From: Gammaproteobacteria bacterium
GTDB lineage: Bacteria > Pseudomonadota > Gammaproteobacteria > Eutrophobiales > Eutrophobiaceae
DNA: 28,316 nucleotides
Reading direction: 5' to 3'
Assembly: GCA_012270695.1 (NCBI GenBank)
Contig: JAAXHV010000241.1
Location: 1 to 28,316, forward strand
Position 1 is the first letter of the stretch. Each line of letters opens with the position of its first letter. The notes beneath the pieces are model-generated. The model saw only the letters and a program-made list of their open reading frames with translations. It was not told the origin of the DNA and searched no databases. Positions 1-8,777 of this stretch are shown here, one piece after another. Made by a program: the position numbers and the translations under genes.

Positions 1-327
1 ATACGCGGAGGCGAGAATATCTATCCCCGGGAAGTCGAAGAGTTCCTGTATGGTCATGACAAGGTCCAGGACATTGCCGTATTCGGCGTCCCGGATGACA
101 AGTACGGAGAACAACTCTGCGCCTGGATAAAACTTAAAGAGGGGCAGGAAGCAGACGAGGCCGAAATCAAGGCGTACTGCAAGGACAGGATCGCCCACCA
201 CAAGGCGCCGTATTATATCCGTTTTGTCGATGAATTCCCCATGACGGTCACCGGCAAGCTGCAGAAGTTCATCATGCGCGACAGGATGATCGAGGAGTTG
301 GGTCTCACTCTACAGGAAACCGCCTAG
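1..327 (+). CDS. AMP-dependent acyl-CoA synthetase, C-terminal end (partial)
   Basis: The frame is open from base 1 and ends at TAG 325-327, giving the last 108 residues of a protein whose start lies outside the window. It begins IRGGENIYPREVEE, the hinge motif of the ANL (acyl/aryl-CoA synthetase) family. It continues through the C-terminal lid domain (DIAVFGVPDDKYGE) to the conserved catalytic lysine in TVTGKLQKF near the end (residues about 83-91 of the fragment). Family knowledge: these enzymes activate a carboxylic acid with ATP to an acyl-adenylate and then to the CoA thioester. The substrate (fatty or aromatic acid) cannot be told because the acyl-binding N-terminal domain is missing. 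It lies 53 bases upstream of a MAPEG gene on the same strand, so the two may share a transcript. Confidence 0.93.
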   Translation: MRGGENIYPREVEEFLYGHDKVQDIAVFGVPDDKYGEQLCAWIKLKEGQEADEAEIKAYCKDRIAHHKAPYYIRFVDEFPMTVTGKLQKFIMRDRMIEELGLTLQETA

Positions 328-380
328 CCAGAGACCAGCTCTCACCTGGTGAAAAATTCACAACTCACAGGAGTTACGAT

Positions 381-803
381 ATGAATACAAGCGCTATACT
401 CTGTCCCATGGTCGCATTGGCATGGTGGACTATTGCCATTTTCATGCTGATTCCCTATCGGCGCCTGAATCCGTCGTTAAACAAAGGCGTCAGGCTCGCT
501 GACTACATCGCAGGTGAGCCGGACGAGCTGCCCTCTTATGTTTCGTTGCCAAATCGAAACATCATCAACCTGTTCGAAGTGCCAGTCCTGTATTACGTTT
601 CCTGCACAATACTGTTCATCACCGGTAGCGTCAACAATCTGGTTGTCGGTCTTGCATGGGGCTACTTCGGTTTGCGCATCGTACATAGCCTGATCCATGT
701 AACCTATAACAATGTAACTCATCGCGCTACAGTGTTCGGGCTCAGCGCTGTCGTCCTGGTCGTTTTGATGGTAGAGATGACCAGAGCTGTGTCTACCCTT
801 TAG
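381..803 (+). CDS. MAPEG family membrane protein
   Basis: This 140-residue protein has about four hydrophobic segments, the usual size and topology of the MAPEG family (membrane-associated proteins in eicosanoid and glutathione metabolism). The family signature is visible as NRNIINLFEVPVLYYV (residues about 58-73) and the polar-studded helix GLRIVHSLIHVTYNNVTHR (about 97-115). These carry the Asn/Glu and Arg/His/Tyr residues expected near the glutathione site. An AGGAG sequence at 368-372 sits eight bases before ATG 381, which supports the start. Family knowledge: eukaryotic members are glutathione transferases or peroxidases; the role of the bacterial ones is mostly unknown. It is followed 22 bases later by an MFS exporter on the same strand, which suggests a small detoxification-type operon, though that link is inferred. 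Confidence 0.88.
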   Translation: MNTSAILCPMVALAWWTIAIFMLIPYRRLNPSLNKGVRLADYIAGEPDELPSYVSLPNRNIINLFEVPVLYYVSCTILFITGSVNNLVVGLAWGYFGLRIVHSLIHVTYNNVTHRATVFGLSAVVLVVLMVEMTRAVSTL

Positions 804-825
804 CCCTTCATCTGAACCAGAAGCC

Positions 826-2013
826 ATGAACTCCGCAGCAGGACGACCGCCTATCCTTTTGCTGATTGCTGCTTCTTCGTTGTCTCCTTTCGCCTTGACC
901 GTGTGTGCGCCCGCGCTGCCGATGCTCGGCCGCGAGTTTGATCTCCCCGGTTCTACTATACAGTTCGCAGTTTCCATCTTTCTACTGGGTTTGATGCTAG
1001 CCCAACCTGTCCACGGTGTGCTGGCTGATCGTTATGGGCGCCGCTCGGTACTGCTTTGGAGTTTCAGCCTGTTTACGCTCTCCAGCATGGCCTGCGGTTT
1101 GGCCAATAGCATGCCTTTGCTTGTCATTTTCCGTTTCCTGCAGGCATCTGGTATTGCCGCCAGTTTCGTTGTTGCACGGGCTATCATTCAGGATATGTGT
1201 GACGATGATGATGACGCTGCCCGTTATACGGCTTATCTTGCCGGTGGCATGGCTATCTCACCCATGTTCGCGCCGGTGTTGGCGGGCTACCTGATCGAGG
1301 TGTCGGGTTGGCGCATGATCTTTCATGTTACCACAGGATTAGCCCTGGCCGTTCTTGCCTGGCTGTTGCTGGTCTTGCCGGAAACCATCCGCCAGGTACA
1401 GTCAGTCGGTAACGCCTTCAGTCAAATGGGGGGTAACATCGCCGAGTTGCTTAAATCCAGACTGTTTCTGGGTTATTCTTTGATAATCTGTTTTATTAAT
1501 GCCATTTTCTTTGCATTCCTTACCAGCGCCCCCTTGTATTTCCAGGAGCAGCTGCACGTCGAGCCGGCGCTTTTCGGCATTTACATGGGTGTCTGCGCAT
1601 TCACTTACATCTGCGGCACATTCAGCAGCAGTGTGCTGATCCAGCGCCGTGGTATGCAGCATACGTTGCGGCTGGGAGTTGTCGGCACCTTCTTCAGTGG
1701 CCTGCTTGTCACGCTGGCGTTTGTGTTTTTTGGCAATAGCGTCTTCATGATCCTCGTGCCATTCATGCTGCTGTTCGCATTTACCGGAGTGGGTAATCCT
1801 CCTGCCTTGAGCGCTGTGCTTATGAACCATCCGGACAAGGCCGCGACTGCCTCGGGGTTATCCAACAGTATGACCGTGGGAACGGGGGCCCTGGCAACTG
1901 CGCTGACTGCGCTGGTTTATAATGACACCGCCCTGAGTTTGTCCCTGCCGATGATAATACTGGTTACTTTGCCTGCCCTGACATACCTGCTCCTGGTGAG
2001 AAATCGGGGCTAG
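826..2013 (+). CDS. MFS transporter, Bcr/CflA drug-resistance type
   Basis: A 395-residue integral membrane protein with twelve predicted hydrophobic helices, the normal length for the Bcr/CflA subfamily of proton-coupled drug exporters (DHA1). MFS motif A is clear between helices 2 and 3 (GVLADRYGRRS, residues 64-74). A motif C-like region follows in helix 5 (GGMAISPMFAPVLAGYL). Family knowledge: members export bicyclomycin, chloramphenicol, sulfonamides or amino-acid derivatives across the inner membrane. The start at ATG 826 gives the usual short cytoplasmic N-terminus; no strong ribosome binding site precedes it (the upstream bases read AACCAGAAGCC), so it may be translated by coupling with the MAPEG gene. 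It converges with the RND permease gene across a 32-base gap in which no convincing terminator is seen. Confidence 0.93.
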   Translation: MNSAAGRPPILLLIAASSLSPFALTVCAPALPMLGREFDLPGSTIQFAVSIFLLGLMLAQPVHGVLADRYGRRSVLLWSFSLFTLSSMACGLANSMPLLVIFRFLQASGIAASFVVARAIIQDMCDDDDDAARYTAYLAGGMAISPMFAPVLAGYLIEVSGWRMIFHVTTGLALAVLAWLLLVLPETIRQVQSVGNAFSQMGGNIAELLKSRLFLGYSLIICFINAIFFAFLTSAPLYFQEQLHVEPALFGIYMGVCAFTYICGTFSSSVLIQRRGMQHTLRLGVVGTFFSGLLVTLAFVFFGNSVFMILVPFMLLFAFTGVGNPPALSAVLMNHPDKAATASGLSNSMTVGTGALATALTALVYNDTALSLSLPMIILVTLPALTYLLLVRNRG

Positions 2014-2045
2014 CCGATGGCAGACAGCGACCTGAGAAATGCGGG

Positions 2046-5000
2046 TTATACCCTGTTGCTGTACGTCATGAAAGTACGGTAAAGCCAGGGAATGACGAAA
2101 AGCGTCAGCCCGGTGGAGAATGCCAGCCCCCAGACAATGGTGGTTGCAACGTTGCCCCAGATGACTGACTTGCCGGCAAGCCCTGCGGCCAATGAAAATA
2201 ATCCTGCGATGGTAGTCAGGGAAGTAATGAGAATAGGGATCACCCGTCGCTTGGCGGCATATATGGTGGCATGCAGTAAGCTCATGCCGTTTTCCAGACG
2301 CGTATTTGCCGCTGATATCAGTACGATGGCAGAGTTGACCGAAATCCCGAACAAGGCAACGATGCCATACATGGTGAACAGGCTCAACGGGTTTTGCGTC
2401 ACCAGCAGCCCGAGGGTGACGCCGGTGAATGCCAGCGGCACGCTGGCAATGACCATAAAAGGCTGAAAGTAGCTACGGAATTGCGTTCCCAGGATAATGT
2501 AAATAATACCCAGACCAAGCAGCGCCAGTAGCCGGAGCGCATCCAGGCTTTCCCTGATATCATCCATTTCCCCGGTCAAATCCAGCAACAGGGTAGGATA
2601 TTTATCCTGTATCCTGGCCCAAGCGTCCCGGATCAGGTTATTGGCTTGTACGGTATTGATTTTGTCCTTGTCCAGATCACTTTCCAATGCTATCGCCCGG
2701 TGAAAATTGTAATGTCGAATGTTTTGCTGCCCGTTGCCCGTAGTGCCATAGACCAACTCACTCAAAGGGATGGATTGCCCCTCGTCCAATGAGATCGTCT
2801 GCGCCATCAAGTTGTCGATACTGTTTATGCCATCTGTTTTTGCGAGTACCCTGACTTTCACTTCTTCGCCCCGATCGTGGAAATCTGTCACGATTTCACC
2901 ATCCACGTAAGTTTGCAATACCCGACTGATGGTGGTGGGGTCCAGGCCTGCCCGTTGTATCGCCTCACCGTCAAGCCGTAATGCCAGTTCCGGATTCCCG
3001 GGGCGATAATCCATGGTAATGTCCCGGTACTCCGGTTGCGATTCAAGGAACTCCCGCAACTCCATGGCCGCCGGCAACAGGTTCGCATAGTCATCTCCCA
3101 GAATTTTAACACTCACAGGCTTTCGCGTCGGCGGCCCGTCCGTTAGTTCCTGGACGGATATATCTATGGGTCCGGGTATATTTTTGACGCGTTTTCTGAC
3201 TTCATCAGTAATGACTGTAACATGACGCCCCCCATGGGTTTGCGGTTTCAGGCTGAACAGCACCTGCCCAATGGTATCGCCAAACAATGGCTCCATCTGG
3301 GTGAACTGTTGCCCGGCAACAGCGACGGAGGCGCTCAGCTCGCCAGGCAAAAATGTTTTCAAGGCTGCCTTTTCAACTATCGATAATACCCGGTTGGTGT
3401 CTTCCAGGGATGAACCCTGTGGCATTTCTATATTCAGGTAAAACAGCCGTTGCAGATCATCTTCAAAAAAATTGACTCGAATCTGACCGCTCTTCAGTGC
3501 GCCGACAGCCAGAAAGAAAACCAGCAGAATCGCCACCAGGGTAATCAATGGGTGTCGCAAGGAGCGCAACAACGTCTTAACGTAGCTTCTGCGGATCCAC
3601 CTGGTGACAGCCACCCTCTTTCGTTGCACGCTTCCGGGCCTGGAAAAATCGGTCTTTACTGCCAGCACGTGGGCAGGCAATATCCAATATGCCTGTAACA
3701 AGCTGGCTATCAGGGCAACGGTAACGACCAGCGGGATAACCTTCATAAAATCTCCCAGTACGCCCGGTAACAGCATCAGTGGCAGAAACGCGGCGATGGT
3801 GGTTAACACCGAAGTGGTCACTGGAGCGAATACTTCTTCAAGTGAATCGATAATGCTGCTGATTCCTGTAAAACCTCGGTGCAGTCGGTAGTAAATGGCT
3901 TCAACGACCACTACGGCATCATCGACGATCATGCCCAGCGTAATCACGATACCGAGCAGCACCGTATTACTCAGGGAAAAACCCAGCGCGTCGATCAACA
4001 GGAAGGTACCGGCAAGGGTGAAAAAAATACCGATACTGGTCAAAAAAGCAATACGTGAACCCAGGAATACCCAAGTAACCAACAATACGAAAAAAAAGCC
4101 GATCAAAGCGTTATCCTGCATCAGACCGAGGGACTTGCGGGTAGCACCTGTCTGATCATCCACCAGAAAAATTTCCACCCCGGTTACGTGTTTGAAGCGG
4201 TTGCGCTCCTCTATGTATTGATTGATGCGGTCAACCAGTTCCAGCACATTGGTATCCGGCTGTTTGGTAATGGCCAGTAGGGCAGCCGGAGCTCCGCGAA
4301 AAGTGACCTTTGTCTGGGGTTCTTCCCTGGTACGGATCAGCTCAGCCAGGGACCCAAGCGGAACGACTTCTCCGGTAGCTGTGATAATGGGCATGTCCCG
4401 CAGGACCGACGGATCAGGGTCCGTGCTTTGCAAACGTATTACCCATTTGCCGTCCGCGGTTTCCAGGTCGCCGGCAGATATGTCACGAAAATAAGAACGA
4501 ACAGTCCTGGCAATATCCGCGGGCGTGATTCCCAGTCCCTCAAGGCGCTCCGGGATAAAAATCACGTGCAGCTCCGGGTCGGAACGTCCCACAACTGTGA
4601 CGCGATCCGACCCTTCGATCCGTTCCAGGACCTTGGTAATGTTGAGCGTTTGCTGGCTGAGATTTTCATCGTCACCAGGGCTGGTGACCACAACCATAGC
4701 GGTGGGATAAGCGTTGGAGCTGCTGATCTCATACACGACCGGATCTTCAGCTTCCTCCGGGAGTTCATCGAGGTAGGTGTTTTGCACTTCTCGCCTTAGC
4801 TCGGCGATGCGTTTGTCAAAAGTTCTCTGGTCGAGTTCGTTGAACCGCATCAGAATACTGGATACCCCTTCCCGACTGGTGCTGATCGCAAATTTAATAT
4901 CCCTGACGTTGTTCCGCAAAGCATCCTCAAGGGGGTCAGTCACCCGGCGTTCCACGTCGGTGGCAGCGGCGCCAGGGAATACGGTAAAAATAGTGACCCA

Positions 5001-5129
5001 GTTCAAATTGATTTCCGGAATTTTGCTCCTGGGCATTTGTAAATAAGTGGCAAACCCAAACACAATGACCAGGACAAAAGTCAGGTTTGCCAATACGTGG
5101 TTGGAGATCAACTTACGGAAAAGATTCAT
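2046..5129 (-). CDS. RND-family efflux transporter, inner-membrane permease
   Basis: A 1027-residue protein of the AcrB/MMPL superfamily with the duplicated layout of one N-terminal helix, a large periplasmic loop, a helix bundle, then the same again. The proton-relay helix TM4 carries the paired aspartates of RND pumps (LGMIVDDAVVVVEA, D403 and D404). The second half repeats the fold (GIVALFGISVNSAIVL), where N and S replace the acidic pair, as in AcrB. Family knowledge: it exports hydrophobic or amphiphilic molecules using the proton gradient. It works with a periplasmic adaptor and an outer-membrane channel. The adaptor is encoded 11 bases upstream on the same strand. No TolC-type channel gene lies in the window, so the pump must borrow one. 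The sequence looks closer to the less-studied VexF/YegN-like proteins than to heavy-metal CusA (no methionine cluster noticed); substrate unknown. Confidence 0.95.
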   Translation of the reverse strand: MNLFRKLISNHVLANLTFVLVIVFGFATYLQMPRSKIPEINLNWVTIFTVFPGAAATDVERRVTDPLEDALRNNVRDIKFAISTSREGVSSILMRFNELDQRTFDKRIAELRREVQNTYLDELPEEAEDPVVYEISSSNAYPTAMVVVTSPGDDENLSQQTLNITKVLERIEGSDRVTVVGRSDPELHVIFIPERLEGLGITPADIARTVRSYFRDISAGDLETADGKWVIRLQSTDPDPSVLRDMPIITATGEVVPLGSLAELIRTREEPQTKVTFRGAPAALLAITKQPDTNVLELVDRINQYIEERNRFKHVTGVEIFLVDDQTGATRKSLGLMQDNALIGFFFVLLVTWVFLGSRIAFLTSIGIFFTLAGTFLLIDALGFSLSNTVLLGIVITLGMIVDDAVVVVEAIYYRLHRGFTGISSIIDSLEEVFAPVTTSVLTTIAAFLPLMLLPGVLGDFMKVIPLVVTVALIASLLQAYWILPAHVLAVKTDFSRPGSVQRKRVAVTRWIRRSYVKTLLRSLRHPLITLVAILLVFFLAVGALKSGQIRVNFFEDDLQRLFYLNIEMPQGSSLEDTNRVLSIVEKAALKTFLPGELSASVAVAGQQFTQMEPLFGDTIGQVLFSLKPQTHGGRHVTVITDEVRKRVKNIPGPIDISVQELTDGPPTRKPVSVKILGDDYANLLPAAMELREFLESQPEYRDITMDYRPGNPELALRLDGEAIQRAGLDPTTISRVLQTYVDGEIVTDFHDRGEEVKVRVLAKTDGINSIDNLMAQTISLDEGQSIPLSELVYGTTGNGQQNIRHYNFHRAIALESDLDKDKINTVQANNLIRDAWARIQDKYPTLLLDLTGEMDDIRESLDALRLLALLGLGIIYIILGTQFRSYFQPFMVIASVPLAFTGVTLGLLVTQNPLSLFTMYGIVALFGISVNSAIVLISAANTRLENGMSLLHATIYAAKRRVIPILITSLTTIAGLFSLAAGLAGKSVIWGNVATTIVWGLAFSTGLTLFVIPWLYRTFMTYSNRV

Positions 5130-5140
5130 ATTTGCGGGTT

Positions 5141-6181
5141 TCAGGGAATCACTGAAATGGTCTGCGAATCTCTTAACGCGTGTTGTCCTTCCGTGATAAG
5201 CAGCGTATCCGGCGCCAGATCTATGGGTGTTGGTCGGCCCGGTTGTGCGTCGGAAATGATTTTGAACCGGGCTTTGCCCTGCTTGGCAAGAAAGACTCCA
5301 AAACTGTCATTGCGGCGCACCAGAAGCTTGCCAGGCACGTGCGGACGCTCGTCGCGCCAGACGAGTCTGCCGGCCGCTCCGGGCAGTGCTGACTCATCAA
5401 CAAACAGCAACCGGACCTCCTGATTTCGGGTTCGGGTATTGATCGCCGGCACTGTCGTTCGTATTTTTACCGGGTACCGCCCTGCCGAATCTTCAAAATA
5501 CAACGCGCTGATATGGTTGACCTGGTCCACGTCTCCGATTGGAAGTTGGGCGGACACCTCCAGTTGTTCAAAATCCACGATTTCAAACAGTTTTGTTCCC
5601 TCTTTGGCGAAGTCGCCCACGGCGCCGATTCGGGCCGTGATGACAGCCCGGTAGGGACTTTTTAACAGACAGTGGGAGACATCGGTTTCCGCTTCCTTGA
5701 GGCTTGATAATGCAGCCTCACGATCGGCGTGTAATACCGCAAGCTCGGCTTCCCTTTGGTCCAGCAGTTCTTCGGTTACCGTCTTGCTTTCTATCAGTTT
5801 CCTGGTTCGTTCCAGACGGCGCTCCGCTAACTTTATACGCGCTTGCAAGGAGGCGATGCGAGCTTTCGTTTGTTGCGCTGCCAGATCATAATAAGTACAA
5901 TCCAGCCGCGCCAGCACGCTACCTGCCTCGACCACTTCGCCGACTTTGACGAAAATCTCTTCCACCCGTGCTTTGATCTGCGTTGAAAGTAACGTGTTGT
6001 TCAGACTGACGACGGTGGCAGGCGCGGACTTTTGTGGATAGACAGCAATGTCGGCCAGACGCGCAGTTTTCACCAGGTTAGCCGTCTGTGCATTGATCAG
6101 GGGCGAGAACACCAGGAACAGACATGTAAGAAAAGCCAGCGGGGTACAGAGACGAGGTTTGTTGCTCATTATTTTAGCCAT
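5141..6181 (-). CDS. RND efflux periplasmic adaptor (membrane fusion protein)
   Basis: A 346-residue HlyD/AcrA-type adaptor. A hydrophobic signal segment (PLAFLTCLFLVFSPLINAQT, ending near residue 33) precedes a lipoyl-like half (IKARVEEIFVKVGEVVEAG) with the typical hinge 'VLARLD'. A long coiled coil follows (residues about 100-165, rich in Ala, Arg, Glu and Leu), then the second lipoyl half (SPYRAVITARIGAVGDFAKEG) and beta-barrel segments. It lacks a lipobox cysteine, so it is probably a secreted or membrane-anchored form. It is the first gene of the operon with the RND permease. Two starts are possible, ATG 6181 or ATG 6169 (residue 5). Neither has a well-spaced ribosome binding site; an AGG lies only a few bases before the first. 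Confidence 0.93.
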   Translation of the reverse strand: MAKIMSNKPRLCTPLAFLTCLFLVFSPLINAQTANLVKTARLADIAVYPQKSAPATVVSLNNTLLSTQIKARVEEIFVKVGEVVEAGSVLARLDCTYYDLAAQQTKARIASLQARIKLAERRLERTRKLIESKTVTEELLDQREAELAVLHADREAALSSLKEAETDVSHCLLKSPYRAVITARIGAVGDFAKEGTKLFEIVDFEQLEVSAQLPIGDVDQVNHISALYFEDSAGRYPVKIRTTVPAINTRTRNQEVRLLFVDESALPGAAGRLVWRDERPHVPGKLLVRRNDSFGVFLAKQGKARFKIISDAQPGRPTPIDLAPDTLLITEGQHALRDSQTISVIP

Positions 6182-6318
6182 TACCTGATCAGCACACCCG
6201 CATTTGTTGATGATACTGGATTCGGCCCATGTAGTAAACGTGCGCCATTTTTAATGCTCCATGTTTAAAACACGCCGGCAGGTTTTCAGGCTGTGTATTA
6301 TGCAGTTGAAGTAGTTGC

Positions 6319-7728
6319 ATGTTTGACAGCGTTGCGTCACTGATTATAAGATTTTGGAAAAAACAGATGCCAGCCATGACTAAAAAACTGCCTCCTGGCC
6401 CTAAAGGCACAGGTGTCCTGAATGTGCTGCGGCGTGTCCGGGACCCCTTAGGGTTTCTCTTTTCATTACATGAACAATACGGGGGGATTGTCTGCTTCCC
6501 GACTTTTTTCCGCAGAACATGCGTGGTGTTTGATGCCGATTTGATTAATGAGGTGCTCTCAGCACAACATTCATCATTCGAGAAGGGGCCTTTTGCCAAG
6601 TCCCTGGTAGAAAATCCAACAACGGGAACAGCGGAAGGAAAGGAGCACCAGCGCATGCGAAAGCTGGTGAGGCCACTCTATCTCAGGAATGCCCTGGAGG
6701 GGTACGGCAAGATCATGGTAGAAGCAGCAGGGCGATTACAGGAACATTGGCGTGATGGTGACACCGTGGACATTGCGACCAATATGCACGTTATGTCTCA
6801 AAACGTGGTATCCAGAACTTTTTTTGGGCAAGACACGACTTTTGACCCGAAACTCGTCGAGGAAATGGTACGCTCGGGTGGATGGTTGCTGATTCTTACC
6901 ATGTTGCCGTTCAGGAAGCTGATTGAACACTTGCCGCTACCGCATAATCGGCGTCTTGAGGAGCAGTATGCAGCGTTTGACCAGGTGGTTTACGACCTGA
7001 TCAAGAGAGCCCGCAACCAGGACGAAGAGCGCACCGACCTGGTATCGTTGCTGACTAACGCGCGGGATGAAGAAGGCATTGAGCAGCCTTTGAACGACAG
7101 GGAAATCAGGGATGAAACTCTTATCCAACTCTTTGCCGGATATGAAACGGTAGCAAACTCCATGGCCTGGTGTTTTTACCATCTCAGCCGGAATCCGGCA
7201 GCGCGAGAACGCATGGAGCAGGAAATCGACGAGGTTCTGGGTGGCAGGCTGCCTACCCCCGCGGATCACTCGAAACTGGTTTACACCCGCGCTGTTTTCG
7301 ACGAGTCGCTGCGTCTGAATCCCCCTCTCTATGTTGTTGGCCGCAGGGCCGTTGAGGATTGCGTTATCGGCGGCTATGACATTCCCAAGGGAACAGTGGT
7401 CCAGCCTGTTCTGTTGGCTCCTCACCTGAAAGAGAAATACTATCCCCAGGCCGATGAGTTCAAGCCGGAGCGCTGGCTCCAGGGAGTTAAGGCGCGACCA
7501 AAGAATGCCTACCTGCCGTTCTCGAGCGGTCCCCGGGCCTGTATTGGTTCGAATTACGCCAGGTTGGAAGCGATAACGACACTGGTCACCGTCAGCCAAC
7601 GCTGGCGGCTCGAAGTTATTTCGGATGATCCTCCGGAAGTCAGCGCGCTGATCTTATACCGGTTTAAACATGGTCTTCCGGTAAGGCTGCACAAACGCAA
7701 GTCAGCGCCTCTCGAAACGTCAGCTTAA
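6319..7728 (+). CDS. Cytochrome P450
   Basis: A 469-residue haem monooxygenase. The family landmarks are in order: proline hinge LPPGPKG (24-30), I-helix oxygen-activation motif AGYET (273-277), K-helix ExxR (E329-R332), PERW motif (383-386) and the haem loop FSSGPRACIG with axial C408. The eukaryote-like PERW and GPRACIG forms point to the CYP4/CYP110-like bacterial group rather than camphor-type P450s. It carries no reductase domain and no ferredoxin gene lies nearby, so electrons come from elsewhere. The longest frame opens at ATG 6319. A GGA at 6355-6357 nine bases before ATG 6367 and a TATTAT box at 6296-6301 make 6367 (453 residues, starting MPAMTKK) at least as likely. A sulfotransferase gene follows after 8 bases, suggesting hydroxylation and then sulfation of one substrate (inference). 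Confidence 0.95.
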   Translation: MFDSVASLIIRFWKKQMPAMTKKLPPGPKGTGVLNVLRRVRDPLGFLFSLHEQYGGIVCFPTFFRRTCVVFDADLINEVLSAQHSSFEKGPFAKSLVENPTTGTAEGKEHQRMRKLVRPLYLRNALEGYGKIMVEAAGRLQEHWRDGDTVDIATNMHVMSQNVVSRTFFGQDTTFDPKLVEEMVRSGGWLLILTMLPFRKLIEHLPLPHNRRLEEQYAAFDQVVYDLIKRARNQDEERTDLVSLLTNARDEEGIEQPLNDREIRDETLIQLFAGYETVANSMAWCFYHLSRNPAARERMEQEIDEVLGGRLPTPADHSKLVYTRAVFDESLRLNPPLYVVGRRAVEDCVIGGYDIPKGTVVQPVLLAPHLKEKYYPQADEFKPERWLQGVKARPKNAYLPFSSGPRACIGSNYARLEAITTLVTVSQRWRLEVISDDPPEVSALILYRFKHGLPVRLHKRKSAPLETSA

Positions 7729-7736
7729 GTATCGGG

Positions 7737-8777
7737 ATGAAGCGGGTTACCACCATCCCGCCGGTTTTCGTCGTCGGCACCGGGCGCTGTGGTTCGACGA
7801 TGATATCCAAGGTGTTGAACCGTCACCCGGACGTGCTTAGCCTGTCCGAGTTCTTCGGCTTCCTCGAATTGAAGTGGTGCGTCTATCGCAGACGCAGCGG
7901 AGAGCAGATGTGGGACTTCTACAGCCGGCACCGAAACCGCACGCGTCTCATGTTGCGCGGGCACTACGAGGAATTGCTTTATCCGTTTGATAATGAGGAC
8001 GCCCGCTATACGCGGCGTAACTTACCTCCTATCCTGTGTACTACGCTCCCGAATCTCACCAGCCGTCACGAGGAGCTGTTCGATGAGCTCAGACCCTTTG
8101 TCCAGGCGCAGCCAAAGCAACGGCCGGCAGACCACTTCAGAAGTCTTTTCGAGTGGTTGTGTGAGCGCTTTGGACGGAAAATATGGGTTGAACGTTCCGG
8201 CACATCGTTGATGCTCGTATCGAAACTGATGCATGAGTTTCCTGACGCACGCTTCATACACATATATCGCGATGGACGGGAAGTAGCCATATCGATGAGC
8301 CGGCATTATCTTTTTCGCACCATCCTGGCCAACGTGATGCTGTTGCGGCGCTTCGGTGTTGACACCATCAAGATGATGGCTAACGGGAGACGCTGGCAGA
8401 AAATCAATCCCTGGTTGGAGTTGTTGGCAAACGGGCTGATAAATCCGAGCTGGCTGCCTTATGATAAAGCGGCGTTGTCTGACTATGCGGCATTCTGGCA
8501 GGTACAGATCGACATGACTCATGACCTTTTCAGCCAGCTTCCGGCCACCAGGTTGCTGAATATCAGGTTTGAAGACATGCTTGCACAGCCGGAAGAGCAA
8601 CTTCAACGCCTGATTCGCTTCATCGACCCGTCACTGGAAAATAAGACCTGGTTGCAGGAGGTGTCAGGGATCCCGCGCCCGGTACAGCCGAAGTTTGAAC
8701 AGCTCGGTGACTATGACAAAGCCGCGATCATTGCGGCATGCCGTGCCGGATTGGAAAGTCTCGACTACCCGGTCTAA
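7737..8777 (+). CDS. PAPS-dependent sulfotransferase family protein
   Basis: A 346-residue soluble protein with both nucleotide-binding motifs of sulfotransferases. The 5'-phosphosulfate loop is VVGTGRCGSTMISK (residues 12-25, a P-loop-like turn). The 3'-phosphate site is FIHIYRDGREVAISM (173-187), with the Arg-Asp-Gly-Arg and following Ser expected to hold PAPS. Family knowledge: such enzymes move sulfate from PAPS to a hydroxyl or amine of a lipid, sugar, sterol or small molecule. The GGG just before ATG 7737 and the 8-base gap after the P450 stop suggest translational coupling. The stop codon overlaps the stop of the opposing MpaB-type gene by four bases (CTAA read on both strands). Acceptor substrate unknown; a protein or glycan acceptor cannot be excluded. 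Confidence 0.9.
   Translation: MKRVTTIPPVFVVGTGRCGSTMISKVLNRHPDVLSLSEFFGFLELKWCVYRRRSGEQMWDFYSRHRNRTRLMLRGHYEELLYPFDNEDARYTRRNLPPILCTTLPNLTSRHEELFDELRPFVQAQPKQRPADHFRSLFEWLCERFGRKIWVERSGTSLMLVSKLMHEFPDARFIHIYRDGREVAISMSRHYLFRTILANVMLLRRFGVDTIKMMANGRRWQKINPWLELLANGLINPSWLPYDKAALSDYAAFWQVQIDMTHDLFSQLPATRLLNIRFEDMLAQPEEQLQRLIRFIDPSLENKTWLQEVSGIPRPVQPKFEQLGDYDKAAIIAACRAGLESLDYPV

Noticed and set aside
477..977. 166-codon minus-strand frame across the MAPEG/MFS junction
   Set aside because: Overlaps two well-supported genes and has a composition unlike a real protein.
6937..7599. 220-codon open frame on the minus strand inside the P450 gene
   Set aside because: It lies wholly antisense to a P450 with all family motifs; the translation shows no recognisable domain and no ribosome binding site. 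It is a codon-usage shadow.
8022..8606. 194-codon open frame antisense to the sulfotransferase gene
   Set aside because: Fully covered by a gene with intact PAPS motifs; no domain and no operon context.
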